A stretch of DNA of 64,000 nt from Hymenobacter daecheongensis DSM 21074 (GCF_900141805.1 NZ_FQYN01000004.1:248001-312000); one strand, 5' to 3'. Shown: positions 28,586 through 37,336, numbered from the stretch's first letter. The notes: generated from the letters alone by a model not told the origin. Program-made: numbers and translations.

Positions 28586-28606
28586 AGCAGCCGAGCGGAA
28601 TTATCG

Positions 28607-28643
28607 AAAAGGGTGCGGGAGGTTTCTCCTGCACCCTTTTTTA
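28607..28643 (+). terminator. Terminator of the TonB receptor gene
   Basis: GGGTGCGGGAG, short loop, CTCCTGCACCC followed by six T: a strong intrinsic terminator just after the receptor stop codon. Confidence 0.85.
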
Positions 28644-28995
28644 TTGAAAAGCCTTTCTATCAGATGCCTTGCATCCTGGCTCGCCCACCCGGTAGGCCGG
28701 GTAAGGGCGCAACGGATTCATGGCCAGCGCATCCGTCAGTCCGACGACGCTTTCTACCCGTCGCGCTGGTCATCGTTGGGGTAATTCATCAGAGCCAATG
28801 ATGGTAACAGCTTGCCGCAACCGGCCCTCTTATTGGAAAGCGCTGACGCATCAGAGTACTTGCTGCCTTGTTCAAACTCAGATGCTGCACCACAAGCCCG
28901 GGAATCAATAGAATATCGGTAGCACTTCTAAAGCACCACCCGGAAGTCTATCGGGCAGTATCACACGGTTAGCTAACCCCGGATTTTGCACAAAC
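28644..28995. other. Gene-free stretch between two terminators
   Basis: About 350 nt without a credible reading frame on either strand. I see short GC-rich dyads (around 28685-28705) and a short repeated CATCAGAG word near 28789 and 28849, but no RNA gene or promoter I can support. Confidence 0.5.
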
Positions 28996-29030
28996 AAAAA
29001 CGCCGGCCTACTTCTGTAGGCCGGCGTTTT
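28996..29030. terminator. Terminator of the small lipoprotein gene
   Basis: AAAAACGCCGGCCTAC, TTCT loop and the exact complement ending in TTTT. Symmetry allows use in both directions; it lies 33 nt after the minus-strand lipoprotein stop. Confidence 0.85.
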
Positions 29031-29062
29031 GCGAATAAGAAAAGCTACGTGGCAGCGGTAGT

Positions 29063-29611
29063 CTAGAAGGAATAGCCGCCGATGTTTGTGCTGAAAGTGG
29101 AAACGAATGGGCCGCCGTTGGCGGGCGTAAATGTGCGGGCGAAGTTGGTGCCCTGAAACGTGAACGTAGCCCGCTGCGTGCCATTTACCAACAGCGATGC
29201 AGACATGCGCTGCGACAAAGCACCTGACCGGCGGCCCGGCCGGTTGCTGCTGCTGAACACCATACGCAGACCCAACGGACTAGCAACGCCATCGGTCACG
29301 GTTACAGGAGCGGTGATGAGTGTGATAGGTTGGGGCGACGAAAAGTCGGTAATGGTTCTGAGCAACGTGCCGGTTACGTTTGGAGTAGTGGTTGAACCGT
29401 CTTCGTTCGTCGTGACCGGATACGTGTAAATCTCCAGTTTAGGATTCACCAACGCCGTGTCGGTAGCCGCAGTTGGCTTGGCCGAAAGGCTGTACGTAAG
29501 CGTCGCCGTCTGCACCGTACGAGTGGCCCGCACGGGAGCAGGATCCGTATTGATTTCTGAGCATGAGGCAAGTGCCAAGCCGACCAGTAAAGTGAGGAAC
29601 GTGTGTTTCAT
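29063..29611 (-). CDS. Small lipoprotein of unknown function
   Basis: 182 aa. The signal peptide MKHTFLTLLVGLALASC ends in a clear lipobox (LASC), so the mature protein should be lipid-anchored at Cys17. The remainder is Thr/Ser rich with predicted beta strands and no motif I recognise; it ends NIGGYSF. No operon partners: a terminator follows and the tRNA-Ala promoter region lies upstream on the other strand. Function unknown; perhaps a lineage-specific outer-membrane or surface protein. Confidence 0.7.
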   Translation of the reverse strand: MKHTFLTLLVGLALASCSEINTDPAPVRATRTVQTATLTYSLSAKPTAATDTALVNPKLEIYTYPVTTNEDGSTTTPNVTGTLLRTITDFSSPQPITLITAPVTVTDGVASPLGLRMVFSSSNRPGRRSGALSQRMSASLLVNGTQRATFTFQGTNFARTFTPANGGPFVSTFSTNIGGYSF

Positions 29612-29765
29612 GTTGAGAGGAAGAATGGTGGTTCAAATATAAGGGGTTAATTCATTTTATCCCGAGCAGGTCCTTACCAACAGCCATTCCGTAACGAAAA
29701 GTTAATCTGCCTCGATATTTTTTTGGGTTAGCTATGAAGGGGTTATGAAAAATTTCACGCTGGGG

Positions 29766-29796
29766 CTTGCCAAAACGAAATCGCGCCGTACTTTTG
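29766..29796 (+). promoter_or_regulatory. Promoter of tRNA-Ala
   Basis: CTTG at 29766-29769, a 19-nt spacer, then TACTTTTG at 29789-29796. This fits the Bacteroidota sigma-A promoter (TTTG, 19-21 nt, TAnnTTTG) with one mismatch in the -33 box. The tRNA starts 39 nt downstream. Confidence 0.65.
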
Positions 29797-29835
29797 TCAA
29801 ACCAAACGCAACCGGCGGATGGTACTACACCAAAC

Positions 29836-29909
<74 letters not shown>

Positions 29910-29919
29910 CTCCCGTTTC

Positions 29920-29952
29920 AAAAAGCCTGACCCACCGGTCAGGCTTTTTTTT
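29920..29952 (+). terminator. Terminator of tRNA-Ala
   Basis: AAAAAGCCTGACC, loop CACC, GGTCAGGC and eight T. It lies 10 nt after the tRNA and immediately before composite palindrome copy 2. Confidence 0.88.
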
Positions 29953-29955
29953 GGA

Positions 29956-30140
29956 CCACGGATTAGCGCGGATTTTTCGGATTTCACGGATTTTGTGGAC
30001 GGCGCAACCTTTTTCTAACAGAGTCCGGAAGCAAGAAAGGCCACCCATCTGGGTGGCCTTTCTTGTTAATTGCTGACTGAACAGAAATTCACGCCGTCCA
30101 CAAAATCCGTGAAATCCAAAAAATCCGGACGAATCCATGG
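29956..30140. repeat. Composite palindrome: arm-terminator-arm, copy 2
   Basis: Left arm 29956-30002 and right arm 30094-30140 are 47-nt inverted copies of the same family as 22697-22872, again with a GGCCACCC/GGGTGGCC hairpin in the middle. The right arm ends two bases before the cysK stop codon. Outside the arms and the hairpin, the two copies share little sequence. Confidence 0.9.
30033..30064. terminator. Central hairpin terminator of composite palindrome copy 2
   Basis: AAGAAAGGCCACCC, loop ATCT, GGGTGGCCTTTCTT. Symmetrical; serves cysK on the minus strand and could back up the tRNA terminator on the plus strand. Confidence 0.8.
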
Positions 30141-30142
30141 TT

Positions 30143-31063
30143 TTAGACGAACAGGCCTTCTACCGATAGGTATCGTTCGCCGGTGTCGTAGCAGAAGGTG
30201 AGCACACGGCTGCCCTGGGGCATTTCGGGCAGCTTTTTGGCGATGGCAGCCAGCGAAGCCCCCGACGACACGCCCACGAACATACCTTCCTCGCGGGCAG
30301 CGCGGCGGGCCATATCGAAGGCTTCCTGCTGGCTGATGTGGATGGTGCCATCCAGGATGTTGGTGTGCAGGTTGACGGGAATAAAGCCCGCGCCGATGCC
30401 CTGAATGGGGTGCGGTCCGGGCGCGCCGCCGCTGATGACGGGCGACAGCTCGGGCTCCACGGCAAAGGTTTTCATGGCCGGAAAATGCGGCTTGAGCACT
30501 TCCGTCACGGCCGTGATATGGCCGCCGGTGCCCACGCCGGTAATGTGAAAATCGAAGCCCCCGGGCGCGTCGCGCAGGATTTCCTGGGCGGTGGTTTCGG
30601 CATGAATGCGGATGTTGGCGGGATTCTCGAACTGCATGGGCAGCCAAGCGCCGGGCGTATCGCGCACTATTTCGTGGGCTTTTTCAATGGCACCCTTCAT
30701 GCCTTTTTCGCGGGGCGTTAGCTCCAGGTTGGCCCCGTAGGCAGCCATCAGGCGGCGGCGCTCAATCGACATGGATTCGGGCATAACCAGCGTGAGCTTG
30801 TAGCCTTTCACGGCGGCCACCATCGCCAGGCCCACGCCGGTGTTGCCGGAGGTGGGCTCCACAATCAGGCTGTCGGGCGTTAGCAAGCCGTCTTTTTCGG
30901 CCTGCTCAATCATGGCCAGGGCAATGCGGTCTTTGATGCTGCCGCCGGGGTTGGCGCGCTCCATCTTCACCCATACTTCCACGTCGGGGCGTTGGGCAAA
31001 GAGGCGGTTGATACGTAGCAGCGGCGTGTTGCCAATGGTATCGAGGATGGTGTTGGCTTTCAT
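30143..31063 (-). CDS. cysK: Cysteine synthase A (O-acetylserine sulfhydrylase)
   Basis: 306 aa, normal length. The PLP lysine is in [11 protein letters not shown] near residues 38-48; [11 protein letters not shown] near 70-80 is the substrate-binding loop; [11 protein letters not shown] near 174-184 binds the PLP phosphate; SSGAS near 265-269 completes the site. It makes cysteine from O-acetylserine and sulfide in the cytoplasm. The serine acetyltransferase gene lies directly upstream on the same strand, so the pair makes cysteine from serine in two steps. Confidence 0.93.
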   Translation of the reverse strand: MKANTILDTIGNTPLLRINRLFAQRPDVEVWVKMERANPGGSIKDRIALAMIEQAEKDGLLTPDSLIVEPTSGNTGVGLAMVAAVKGYKLTLVMPESMSIERRRLMAAYGANLELTPREKGMKGAIEKAHEIVRDTPGAWLPMQFENPANIRIHAETTAQEILRDAPGGFDFHITGVGTGGHITAVTEVLKPHFPAMKTFAVEPELSPVISGGAPGPHPIQGIGAGFIPVNLHTNILDGTIHISQQEAFDMARRAAREEGMFVGVSSGASLAAIAKKLPEMPQGSRVLTFCYDTGERYLSVEGLFV

Positions 31064-31191
31064 AATGGTGAATTAGTGACTTAGTGAATTGGTGAGTTTT
31101 TGAGTTAGGAAGTTTTACGTGCGACTTACGCAGGTGGCGCGGGCCGAACATCACACTCACCAACTCGCTAATTCACTAACTCACCATTTGT
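31064..31191. repeat. Heptad-type palindrome between cysE and cysK (TTAGTGA family)
   Basis: Left arm 31064-31106 contains repeated TTAGTGA/TTGGTGA heptads; right arm 31154-31191 is an imperfect inverse. The right arm touches the cysE stop and the left arm reaches to the cysK ATG, so the whole intergenic gap is one palindrome. It may fold in the cysE-cysK mRNA. Confidence 0.75.
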
Positions 31192-32018
31192 CAAATGGAA
31201 AAGGCAAAGTCGGCGGTGGGGTCTTCGGTGCGGGTTACGTGGATCTGGGCGCGGTGGTAGACGCGGGAATGGGACGGCACGCTTTCGGTGAGCCAGACAT
31301 TTCCCCCGATGATGCTGTGGCTGCCTACCACCGTGCTGCCGCCCAGGATGGTGGCTCCGGCATAAATGACCACGTGGTCTTCGATGGTGGGGTGGCGCTT
31401 CTGGTTGGCCAAGTGCTTGGCCACGCTCAGCGCCCCCAGCGTGACGCCCTGAAAAATCTGCACGTAGGCCCCGATGATGGCCGTTTCGCCGATGACGAGG
31501 CCCGTGCCGTGGTCGATGCAGAACGAGGGGCCGATACGGGCACCAGGGTGAATGTCGATGCCGGTACGGGTGTGAGCGTATTCGCTGAGCAGGCGGGGCA
31601 CGCGCGGCACCTGCTGCTGCCCCAGCGCGTGCGCCAGCCGGTGCAGGGCAATGGCGTAGAAACCCGGATACGTGCTGATGACTTCCGTGAGGCCCTGCGC
31701 GGCCGGGTCGGCGGCCACGATGGCGGCGGCATCCTGCAGCAGAGCTTCGCGCAGCCGCGGCAGGCGCTCCAGGCAGGTAGCGGCCACGGCATCGGCTTGC
31801 GGCGGCGGCAGCACAGCGCGGAGTAAGCTGGCAAATTCGGCCTGCCAGGCGCTTAGCTGGGCCTCTATTTCGGGAGCGCTGGTCAGCGGCCGGGTGCTGC
31901 GCTCCGGGAAAAGTAGTGCCAGCAGCTGATCGGCGAGCTGGCAGAAGGCCGGGGCCGGCAGCGGGGCTGGGGCCTGCTGGTGGGCCTGGGCCAGGGCCTG
32001 AATGAAAGCAGCTTGCAT
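31191..32018 (-). CDS. cysE: Serine O-acetyltransferase
   Basis: 275 aa from ATG 32018. A longer in-frame start at 32069 coincides with a TATCTTG promoter-like block, so the shorter one is preferred. The first ~130 residues are the helical SATase domain. Then come the hexapeptide left-handed helix and the acceptor/CoA motifs DIHPGARIG near residues 155-163, [15 protein letters not shown] near 169-183 and TLGALS near 193-198. It makes O-acetylserine from serine and acetyl-CoA, feeding CysK encoded next. The N-terminal part is GC-biased and variable, as in the EpsC type. Confidence 0.9.
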   Translation of the reverse strand: MQAAFIQALAQAHQQAPAPLPAPAFCQLADQLLALLFPERSTRPLTSAPEIEAQLSAWQAEFASLLRAVLPPPQADAVAATCLERLPRLREALLQDAAAIVAADPAAQGLTEVISTYPGFYAIALHRLAHALGQQQVPRVPRLLSEYAHTRTGIDIHPGARIGPSFCIDHGTGLVIGETAIIGAYVQIFQGVTLGALSVAKHLANQKRHPTIEDHVVIYAGATILGGSTVVGSHSIIGGNVWLTESVPSHSRVYHRAQIHVTRTEDPTADFAFSI

Positions 32019-32216
32019 GAAACTGGGGGTCAGAGAAACTGCGGGCAATGCCTCGCCTTGCGCCGGCAAGATAGCAGTGGCACAGTATTCAGCAACCCGT
32101 CGCCGGCCCGAAGGTTTGGATGGCGCCCAAGCACAACCGGCCGGCGCTGCCTTGCGTTAGGAAGTCAGAACTCAGTACGACACCGCTCCTTTTTCCACTT
32201 CCAAATTACCTTTCCA

Positions 32217-32558
32217 ATGGCCGATACCACCATCACCAAAGTAGATTCCAAACATTCGCCCAAGGGTAAAGACGGCGAAAAATACCTGGCCTCCGGCATT
32301 CATGTGGCCATGCGCCTGTGGGAAAACGAGCAGCCTGGCGAAGCCAAACCGGCCGTTACCCGGCCTTATGAAACCGTGGGCTACGTGCTCAGCGGCCGGG
32401 CCGAGTTTCACAGCGAAGGCCAGATGGTGTTGCTCGAAGCCGGCAACTCGTGGGTGGTGCCGAAGAACGCCTCGCACACCTACAAGATTCTGGAAGCCTT
32501 CAGCGCCGTGGAAGCCACCTCGCCCCCCGCGCAGGTACATGGCCGCGAAGACGCGTAA
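32217..32558 (+). CDS. Small single-domain cupin protein
   Basis: 113 aa from ATG 32217 (MADTTITKVDS). A cupin barrel: TRPYETVGYVLSGRAEFH near residues 48-65 is motif 1 with a glutamate but few metal-binding His, and WVVPKNASHTYK near 79-90 is motif 2 with one His. Metal binding is therefore uncertain. No signal peptide. Followed 19 nt later by a terminator, so it is probably a one-gene unit. Substrate unknown. Confidence 0.75.
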   Translation: MADTTITKVDSKHSPKGKDGEKYLASGIHVAMRLWENEQPGEAKPAVTRPYETVGYVLSGRAEFHSEGQMVLLEAGNSWVVPKNASHTYKILEAFSAVEATSPPAQVHGREDA

Positions 32559-32577
32559 GGCGTAAGCTATGAAACGT

Positions 32578-32613
32578 GAAAAGGTCAGCTCTCATCGGAG
32601 AGTTGACCTTTTT
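32578..32613. terminator. Terminator between cupin and HEAT-cyclophilin genes
   Basis: AAAAGGTCAGCTCTC, loop ATCG, GAGAGTTGACCTTTTT. It lies 19 nt after the cupin stop and between convergent genes, and it can work both ways. Confidence 0.8.
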
Positions 32614-32638
32614 CATTTATCGGACCAGCAGGCGGCTA

Positions 32639-34621
32639 TTACCGCACCAACTCAATCCGCTCAATTCGGTCGCCGATTTCGAGGCGACTCACTACGTCCA
32701 TCCCGCTGACGACCTGGGCGAAAATGGTGTAGCGGCCGTCGAGGTGGGGCGTGGGGGCGTGGGTGATGAACCACTGGCAGCTTTCAGTGTCTTTGCCGGC
32801 CGAAGCCAGGCCCACGGCTCCCGCGCCGTAGTGCAGATCAGCGAATTCGGAGCGCAGATTGTAGTCGGAGCTGCCCCAACCGTCGCCGCGGGGACAGCCG
32901 CCCTGGGCCACGAAGTTGGGCACCACGCGGTGGAAATTCTTGCCATTATAGAAGCCCTGGCGCACCAGCTGCACGAAGCTGACCACCGAGCCGGGCGCTT
33001 CTTCCACCAGCAGCCGGAAGGTGATATCGCCCTTACCGGTGTGCACAATGGCGCGCTGCCCGGCCGGAATGCCCTGCACCACGCCCCAGTCTATGGGGTG
33101 CGTGGCGGCTTTGGCCACCGGCAGCGGCACGGCCGGAATATTCTCCATAAAATCAATGGTTTGCTGCAGCGACTGCCACGCTTCCAGGTCGCGGGGCAGC
33201 AGGAGCTTGTCGCGGGCCTGGCGCAGAAACACGGTGTTGGCAAACAGGCGGCGCATATCCAGCTTGGGGTTGCGCAGGGCTTCGGCGGCCGTGCCCATCA
33301 GCGCCACGTCGCCGGTGCCGATGGCGCGCTGGAGCAGCAGGGCAAAGGCCGGCTGCAGCTCCGCTGGAAACGCCGGATGGCTGCGCATGGACACCAGCGC
33401 CTCTATGCCATATGTGCCAATGACGACGGGCTGCCCGGCCAGAAACGTGGCCTGGGAAACGAAGTCGTAAGCGGCCGGATCTTCGCCCAGCGCTTTTAGC
33501 AGATAGCCTTTTTCATACGGGTCGGCGGCGGCTAAGTACCGCTGCTGCACGGCCGTGCGGATGGCGGCCTGCTGCTCGCCGCCCTGCCGGAGGGCGGCGG
33601 CCAGCAGCGTGGCCCGCACCCGCCAGGGCGTGAGCTTATTGGCTTTTTCCAGCAGCCCCGCGCCCGGCTCGCCCTTGGCATGGGCCAGAAAAAACTCGGC
33701 GGCCGTGAGGGCCACCTGCTCGTGGGCATCGGTGAGGGCCTCCCAGGCGGCTTCTTTCAGCGGCGCATACTGGGCCGCCGACACGGCCCGCAGCGCACTG
33801 AGCCGCACCCGGTAGTCGGGGTCGCGGCGGATGAGAGTGACCAACGTGGCGGGCACGGTGGCGGCCTGCGCGGCCTTGCTCAGGGAAGCAGCCGCGGCAC
33901 TGCGCACCTCGTAGCGGGTATCGGTCTGGGCAGCGGTGCCGATGGCGGCGGCGTAGGGCGTCAGGTTGAGGCCGCGGGTGCGGGCCAGCGCATTGGCGGC
34001 GGCCAAGCGGGCACTATACGGATTGCTTTTGCCCAGCAGCTGCACCACGCGGGCCACGGCGGCCTCGGAGGTGAGGCCGCGCAGCCCGGCGCGGTACAGG
34101 CCCCAGGCCTGCCCGGCCACCGCGGCGGTATCGGTGGCCAGGGCGGCGGGCAGCTTGGTGAGCGTGCTCAGGCCGGCGCGGGAGGTGCATTTGCCCAGCG
34201 CTTCCAGCACGTAGCGGCGGGTAGTAGCATCGGCTTCGATGCTGATGCGCTGACGCAGGGCGTTTTCGGCGGTCGAGTCGGTGGTTTGGCCGAGGGCATA
34301 GGCGGCGGCCCGGCGCACCAGTATGTCGGCGTCGGCGAGACGGGCGCTGAGGGCGGCGGTAGCGGCTTTGTCCTGCACCGAGGCGAAGGCCAGGGCGGCT
34401 TCGCGGCGGTAGCCAGCCTCGGGGCGCTCCAGAAAGGGCAGCAGCGCGGCGGTGGCGCGCTCATCCTGGGCCGTGGCAATCTGGCGCAGCGTAGCGTCAG
34501 CAAACTTATTGGTTGAGGCCAGGGTGCTGGCGGTGGGCCGCGAGGCGCAGGAAACAACGACGGAACTCAGGCAGCCTGCGGCGGCGGCAACGGCAAAACG
34601 GCGGAAGGCGAGTTGGCTCAT
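32639..34621 (-). CDS. HEAT-repeat lipoprotein with C-terminal cyclophilin peptidyl-prolyl isomerase
   Basis: 660 aa. The N-terminus carries a signal peptide with VVSC as a likely lipobox (Cys near residue 25). Residues about 40-470 are Ala-rich helical HEAT-type repeats (for example RRAAAYALGQT, RSAAAASLSKA). The last ~150 residues are a cyclophilin: GDITFRLLVEEAP near 523, NFHRVVPNFVAQGG near 560 and SCQWFITHAPTPHLDG near 614, which retain the Arg, Phe and Gln active-site positions of the family. Predicted to be a periplasm-facing folding catalyst with a protein-binding scaffold. Fusions of this kind occur in Bacteroidota but the client is unknown. Confidence 0.85.
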   Translation of the reverse strand: MSQLAFRRFAVAAAAGCLSSVVVSCASRPTASTLASTNKFADATLRQIATAQDERATAALLPFLERPEAGYRREAALAFASVQDKAATAALSARLADADILVRRAAAYALGQTTDSTAENALRQRISIEADATTRRYVLEALGKCTSRAGLSTLTKLPAALATDTAAVAGQAWGLYRAGLRGLTSEAAVARVVQLLGKSNPYSARLAAANALARTRGLNLTPYAAAIGTAAQTDTRYEVRSAAAASLSKAAQAATVPATLVTLIRRDPDYRVRLSALRAVSAAQYAPLKEAAWEALTDAHEQVALTAAEFFLAHAKGEPGAGLLEKANKLTPWRVRATLLAAALRQGGEQQAAIRTAVQQRYLAAADPYEKGYLLKALGEDPAAYDFVSQATFLAGQPVVIGTYGIEALVSMRSHPAFPAELQPAFALLLQRAIGTGDVALMGTAAEALRNPKLDMRRLFANTVFLRQARDKLLLPRDLEAWQSLQQTIDFMENIPAVPLPVAKAATHPIDWGVVQGIPAGQRAIVHTGKGDITFRLLVEEAPGSVVSFVQLVRQGFYNGKNFHRVVPNFVAQGGCPRGDGWGSSDYNLRSEFADLHYGAGAVGLASAGKDTESCQWFITHAPTPHLDGRYTIFAQVVSGMDVVSRLEIGDRIERIELVR

Positions 34622-34655
34622 GGGTGAGCCAAGATAGGAAGTTGCCAGTATTCAG

Positions 34656-34740
34656 TCGTTAGTTGACAGTTGCTAGTTGTTAGTTGTCAGTTCGTTCAGG
34701 GGCAATTCAACACTGACAACTAGCAACTGTCAACTAACAA
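34656..34740. repeat. Heptad-rich palindromic repeat (TTAGTTG family), copy 2
   Basis: Left arm 34659-34692 and right arm 34711-34740, built from TTAGTTG/CTAGTTG heptads with an extra unit on the left. The right arm supplies the TAG stop (34734-34736) of the glycosyltransferase gene, as copy 1 does for ugd. Confidence 0.8.
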
Positions 34741-35783
34741 ATGAGCAGCTTGTCCAGCTGGGCGAATAGCTCGTCGTTGCCTTGCTGGGTATAGGTACTA
34801 AGGGCTTTTTCGAAGCCGCTCAGGTCGTAGAGGAAGGCTTTGAGGTTGTCGGCGGTGAGGGCCTCGAAATGGCGGCCGTAGCCTAGCTTCTCCACTTCGG
34901 CGGCGTTGAGGAATTGCTCGAACTGGGCCGGAATCGGGATGGCACAGATGGGCTTGTGCAGGTACACGGCTTCGCTGATGAGGGAAAAGCCGCCGTTCGT
35001 AACCACGGCGCGGGCGCTGGCCAGGTCGTCAATGAAGCCCTGCTCGCTGAAAGTCCGCAACTGCACGTTGCCGTGGCTTTCTTCCTTATTAAAGCCATAC
35101 ACCCGGAATTCCTGCCCCGGCAGGCTTTGCAGCATCGGCACCAGGTCCTTCTGGTTGGTAGCCGATTGGTACACCAGCACATGCCCGCCAGTAGTGGGCC
35201 TGGCGGCCAGAATTTCGGGCCGGATGATGGGCGGCACCAGCGTTGTAGCGGGCCGGGTGACGGGCAGCGCAAAGAAGGTGCTAATAAGATAATGGCGGCT
35301 GCGCGGCAGCTTGGCCCGCACAATCTGGCGGGCCAGATTCAGGTTGCCCCGCTCCTGCCGCGGCACTGCCACATCCAGCGCCGTGCGGCTGATAATCTGC
35401 ATGTTATCGATGCTAACAACGGGCAGCCGGCGCCATTTGGCAAACAGGTAGCTGAACGACTCGAAGTCGGAAATGACCAGTTCGGGAGTGAAGTCGCAGA
35501 GCAGCTCGCGGTACTTGGCGAAGTTGACGCGCAGGTTCTCGGGGGCCGTGCGTAGCGTGAGGGCCGCCGTGCGCGATTTCGACACGGTGAGGTTTTTATA
35601 GGCCAGATGGAAGCCCCGAATTTCGTGCACGCGGCCCGGAAAGTTGGCCGCCAGCATCTGATAGGCGCGGGCGCTGCTCACCACGCATACATGGTGGCCC
35701 TGGCTCAGCAAATGCCCGATAACGACTTTGCTGCGCGTCGCGTGGCCCAGCCCTTCGCCGGGCACGCCATACAGAATGTTCAT
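34734..35783 (-). CDS. MJ1255/TIGR00661-like glycosyltransferase (GT-B)
   Basis: 349 aa from ATG 35783, which overlaps the upstream gene by four bases (ATGA). The N-terminus MNILYGVPGEGLGHATRS is the typical start of this GT-B family related to MurG/GT28, where the GHATRS loop binds the acceptor. The C-terminal donor site has VVTNGGFSLISEAVYLHKP near residues 246-264. Predicted cytoplasmic UDP-sugar transferase to a lipid or cell-wall acceptor. It stands outside the main glycan cluster. Confidence 0.75.
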   Translation of the reverse strand: MNILYGVPGEGLGHATRSKVVIGHLLSQGHHVCVVSSARAYQMLAANFPGRVHEIRGFHLAYKNLTVSKSRTAALTLRTAPENLRVNFAKYRELLCDFTPELVISDFESFSYLFAKWRRLPVVSIDNMQIISRTALDVAVPRQERGNLNLARQIVRAKLPRSRHYLISTFFALPVTRPATTLVPPIIRPEILAARPTTGGHVLVYQSATNQKDLVPMLQSLPGQEFRVYGFNKEESHGNVQLRTFSEQGFIDDLASARAVVTNGGFSLISEAVYLHKPICAIPIPAQFEQFLNAAEVEKLGYGRHFEALTADNLKAFLYDLSGFEKALSTYTQQGNDELFAQLDKLLIC

Positions 35784-36118
35784 TTGGTCCAGACTTTTTG
35801 GAGAATATGGCCGTTGGCCGGGTCCAGCTGCACGGCCCAGCCCAGCCAGTTGCTGGCCCACAGCTGCCCCTCGGTTTCGCGCACACTCATATACGGGTTA
35901 TCTACGGCCCCGGAAACCGAGGGCAGCACCTGCGCCTTCCACAGCAGCTCGCCAGCGGGCGAAATGGCCGTCACGTTGTCGTTATACAGAATACCCAGGG
36001 GCGATACTTCCACCAGCAGATACATTTCGGCCAGCTCCAGCAGCTGGGTAATATGGTAGCGGGTCTGATAGAAGACACTTCCATCGACAAGTACCTTGTT
36101 TCGTTCGCTGCTGATCAT
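35780..36118 (-). CDS. Small hypothetical protein, beta-propeller-like strand pattern
   Basis: 112 aa starting MISSERNKVLVDG. No signal peptide or membrane helix. The second half (ISPAGELLWKAQVL, LDPANGHILQKVW) has the strand-turn-Trp pattern seen in one or two PQQ-like propeller blades, too short for a full propeller. It overlaps the glycosyltransferase gene by four bases, so the two are translationally coupled and may act together. Function not recognised. Confidence 0.6.
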   Translation of the reverse strand: MISSERNKVLVDGSVFYQTRYHITQLLELAEMYLLVEVSPLGILYNDNVTAISPAGELLWKAQVLPSVSGAVDNPYMSVRETEGQLWASNWLGWAVQLDPANGHILQKVWTK

Positions 36119-36353
36119 GAGGGGAGTACTAAGCGCAATGCTGATGCAAGTAACGGAAAAGACGCAAGACGAGGCCGGGTATTAGCACAACCGTAGCTGC
36201 TTTCCGGTGCCGCGGCGGGCGGCGCCGACCAGCGCCCGTTTTGCGGCCGCGCCGGCAGCTTCTACGGCCGGGCACCGTACTTTCGGCCTGATTTTAGTGT
36301 TTGGGCCGCGCACTCCGGCTCTTCTATTCCTGGCTTCTTTCCGCTTTTCTCCC

Positions 36354-37280
36354 ATGAAACGGCTCCCTTCTTTTTCTTCCGCTTCCGTACTGGCCGCCGT
36401 GGCTACGCTGTTCACTACCAGCTGCATGGCCCCGCGCGCCATCACCAGCTCGGGCAAAGTCACGCCGCGGGGCGAGTTTCGGGTGGGCGGCAATCAGGCC
36501 TTTAATATCCCGACGGAAACCATCGGCAAAACCGGTGCGGCGGTGAAGGAAGCCGCCTCGCAGCTCAGCAGCCAGGACAAAGTGCAGTACAGCGAACTGG
36601 TGGACAAGCTCCAGGTGGCCGCGCTGGCCTACGTTATCGACCCGGTGCAGCCCGCCGCCGACCTGTACGTGCGCTACGGCGCTTTGCCGCGCCTCGACGT
36701 GGGCTACAAGTACGCCTTCGGCTCCCACGTTTTCGATGCCATGTACCAATTTATGGGCACTACCGGCACGCCCGAAAGCCCCGGCGGGGCCGCTGGCAGC
36801 CTGTACGGTAGCATCGGGCTGCAGTTTGCTACCCAAAGAGCCAAGCTGCCGAGCATCCCCTACCTGGATGATATTGATGGGCTGCTGCGCTTTCGCGCCA
36901 ACCGCCAGGACGTGCTGGTGCCGGTGGTATTCAGCCGCTCCTTTGGGCAGGAAGAGGAAGTCGGGGCCATTTCCTTCGGCGCGGTGTATACCCACACGTT
37001 CTTGCGCTACGGCTTTGACCCGCGCAATATTTATAAATCCGGTTCCAATACGGAGCTGTTGCCCACGCTGCCCGAGCAGAAGCGCGACTTTTCCTCATAC
37101 GGGGCCTTTGCCAACGTCAAGATTGGCTACCGCTACGCCTACGTTATTCCAGCGTTTGCTATGTATTATCAAAACTACGGCACGTATCAGCTGCTCAACA
37201 ACCAGACAGCCAAGCTGAAAGGCTTCACATTTATTCCATCCATCGGCCTGCAGTTCCGCATTCCCAACCTCAAGAAATAA
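36354..37280 (+). CDS. Predicted outer-membrane/cell-surface lipoprotein
   Basis: 308 aa from ATG 36354 (MKRLPSFSSASVL). The signal peptide ends at lipobox TTSC (Cys near residue 24). Most of the mature chain alternates as beta strands with aromatic residues (for example IGYRYAYVIPAFAMYY and the final LQFRIPNLKK), as in small outer-membrane barrels. No family recognised. Upstream, divergent, is the hypothetical/glycosyltransferase pair; a terminator follows. Function unknown. Confidence 0.7.
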   Translation: MKRLPSFSSASVLAAVATLFTTSCMAPRAITSSGKVTPRGEFRVGGNQAFNIPTETIGKTGAAVKEAASQLSSQDKVQYSELVDKLQVAALAYVIDPVQPAADLYVRYGALPRLDVGYKYAFGSHVFDAMYQFMGTTGTPESPGGAAGSLYGSIGLQFATQRAKLPSIPYLDDIDGLLRFRANRQDVLVPVVFSRSFGQEEEVGAISFGAVYTHTFLRYGFDPRNIYKSGSNTELLPTLPEQKRDFSSYGAFANVKIGYRYAYVIPAFAMYYQNYGTYQLLNNQTAKLKGFTFIPSIGLQFRIPNLKK

Positions 37281-37302
37281 GCAGGTTTTGCCCGCTCGTT
37301 CC

Positions 37303-37336
37303 GGCCCGGCTGTCCGCTCAAGGATGGCCGGGCTTT
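37303..37336 (+). terminator. Terminator after the surface lipoprotein gene
   Basis: GCCCGGC and GCCGGGC arms with an imperfect inner stem, followed by TTTTT, starting 22 nt after the stop. Confidence 0.7.

Noticed and set aside
28644-28911. Short frames after the TonB receptor terminator
   Set aside because: Under 75 codons, no conserved pattern, located between two terminators.
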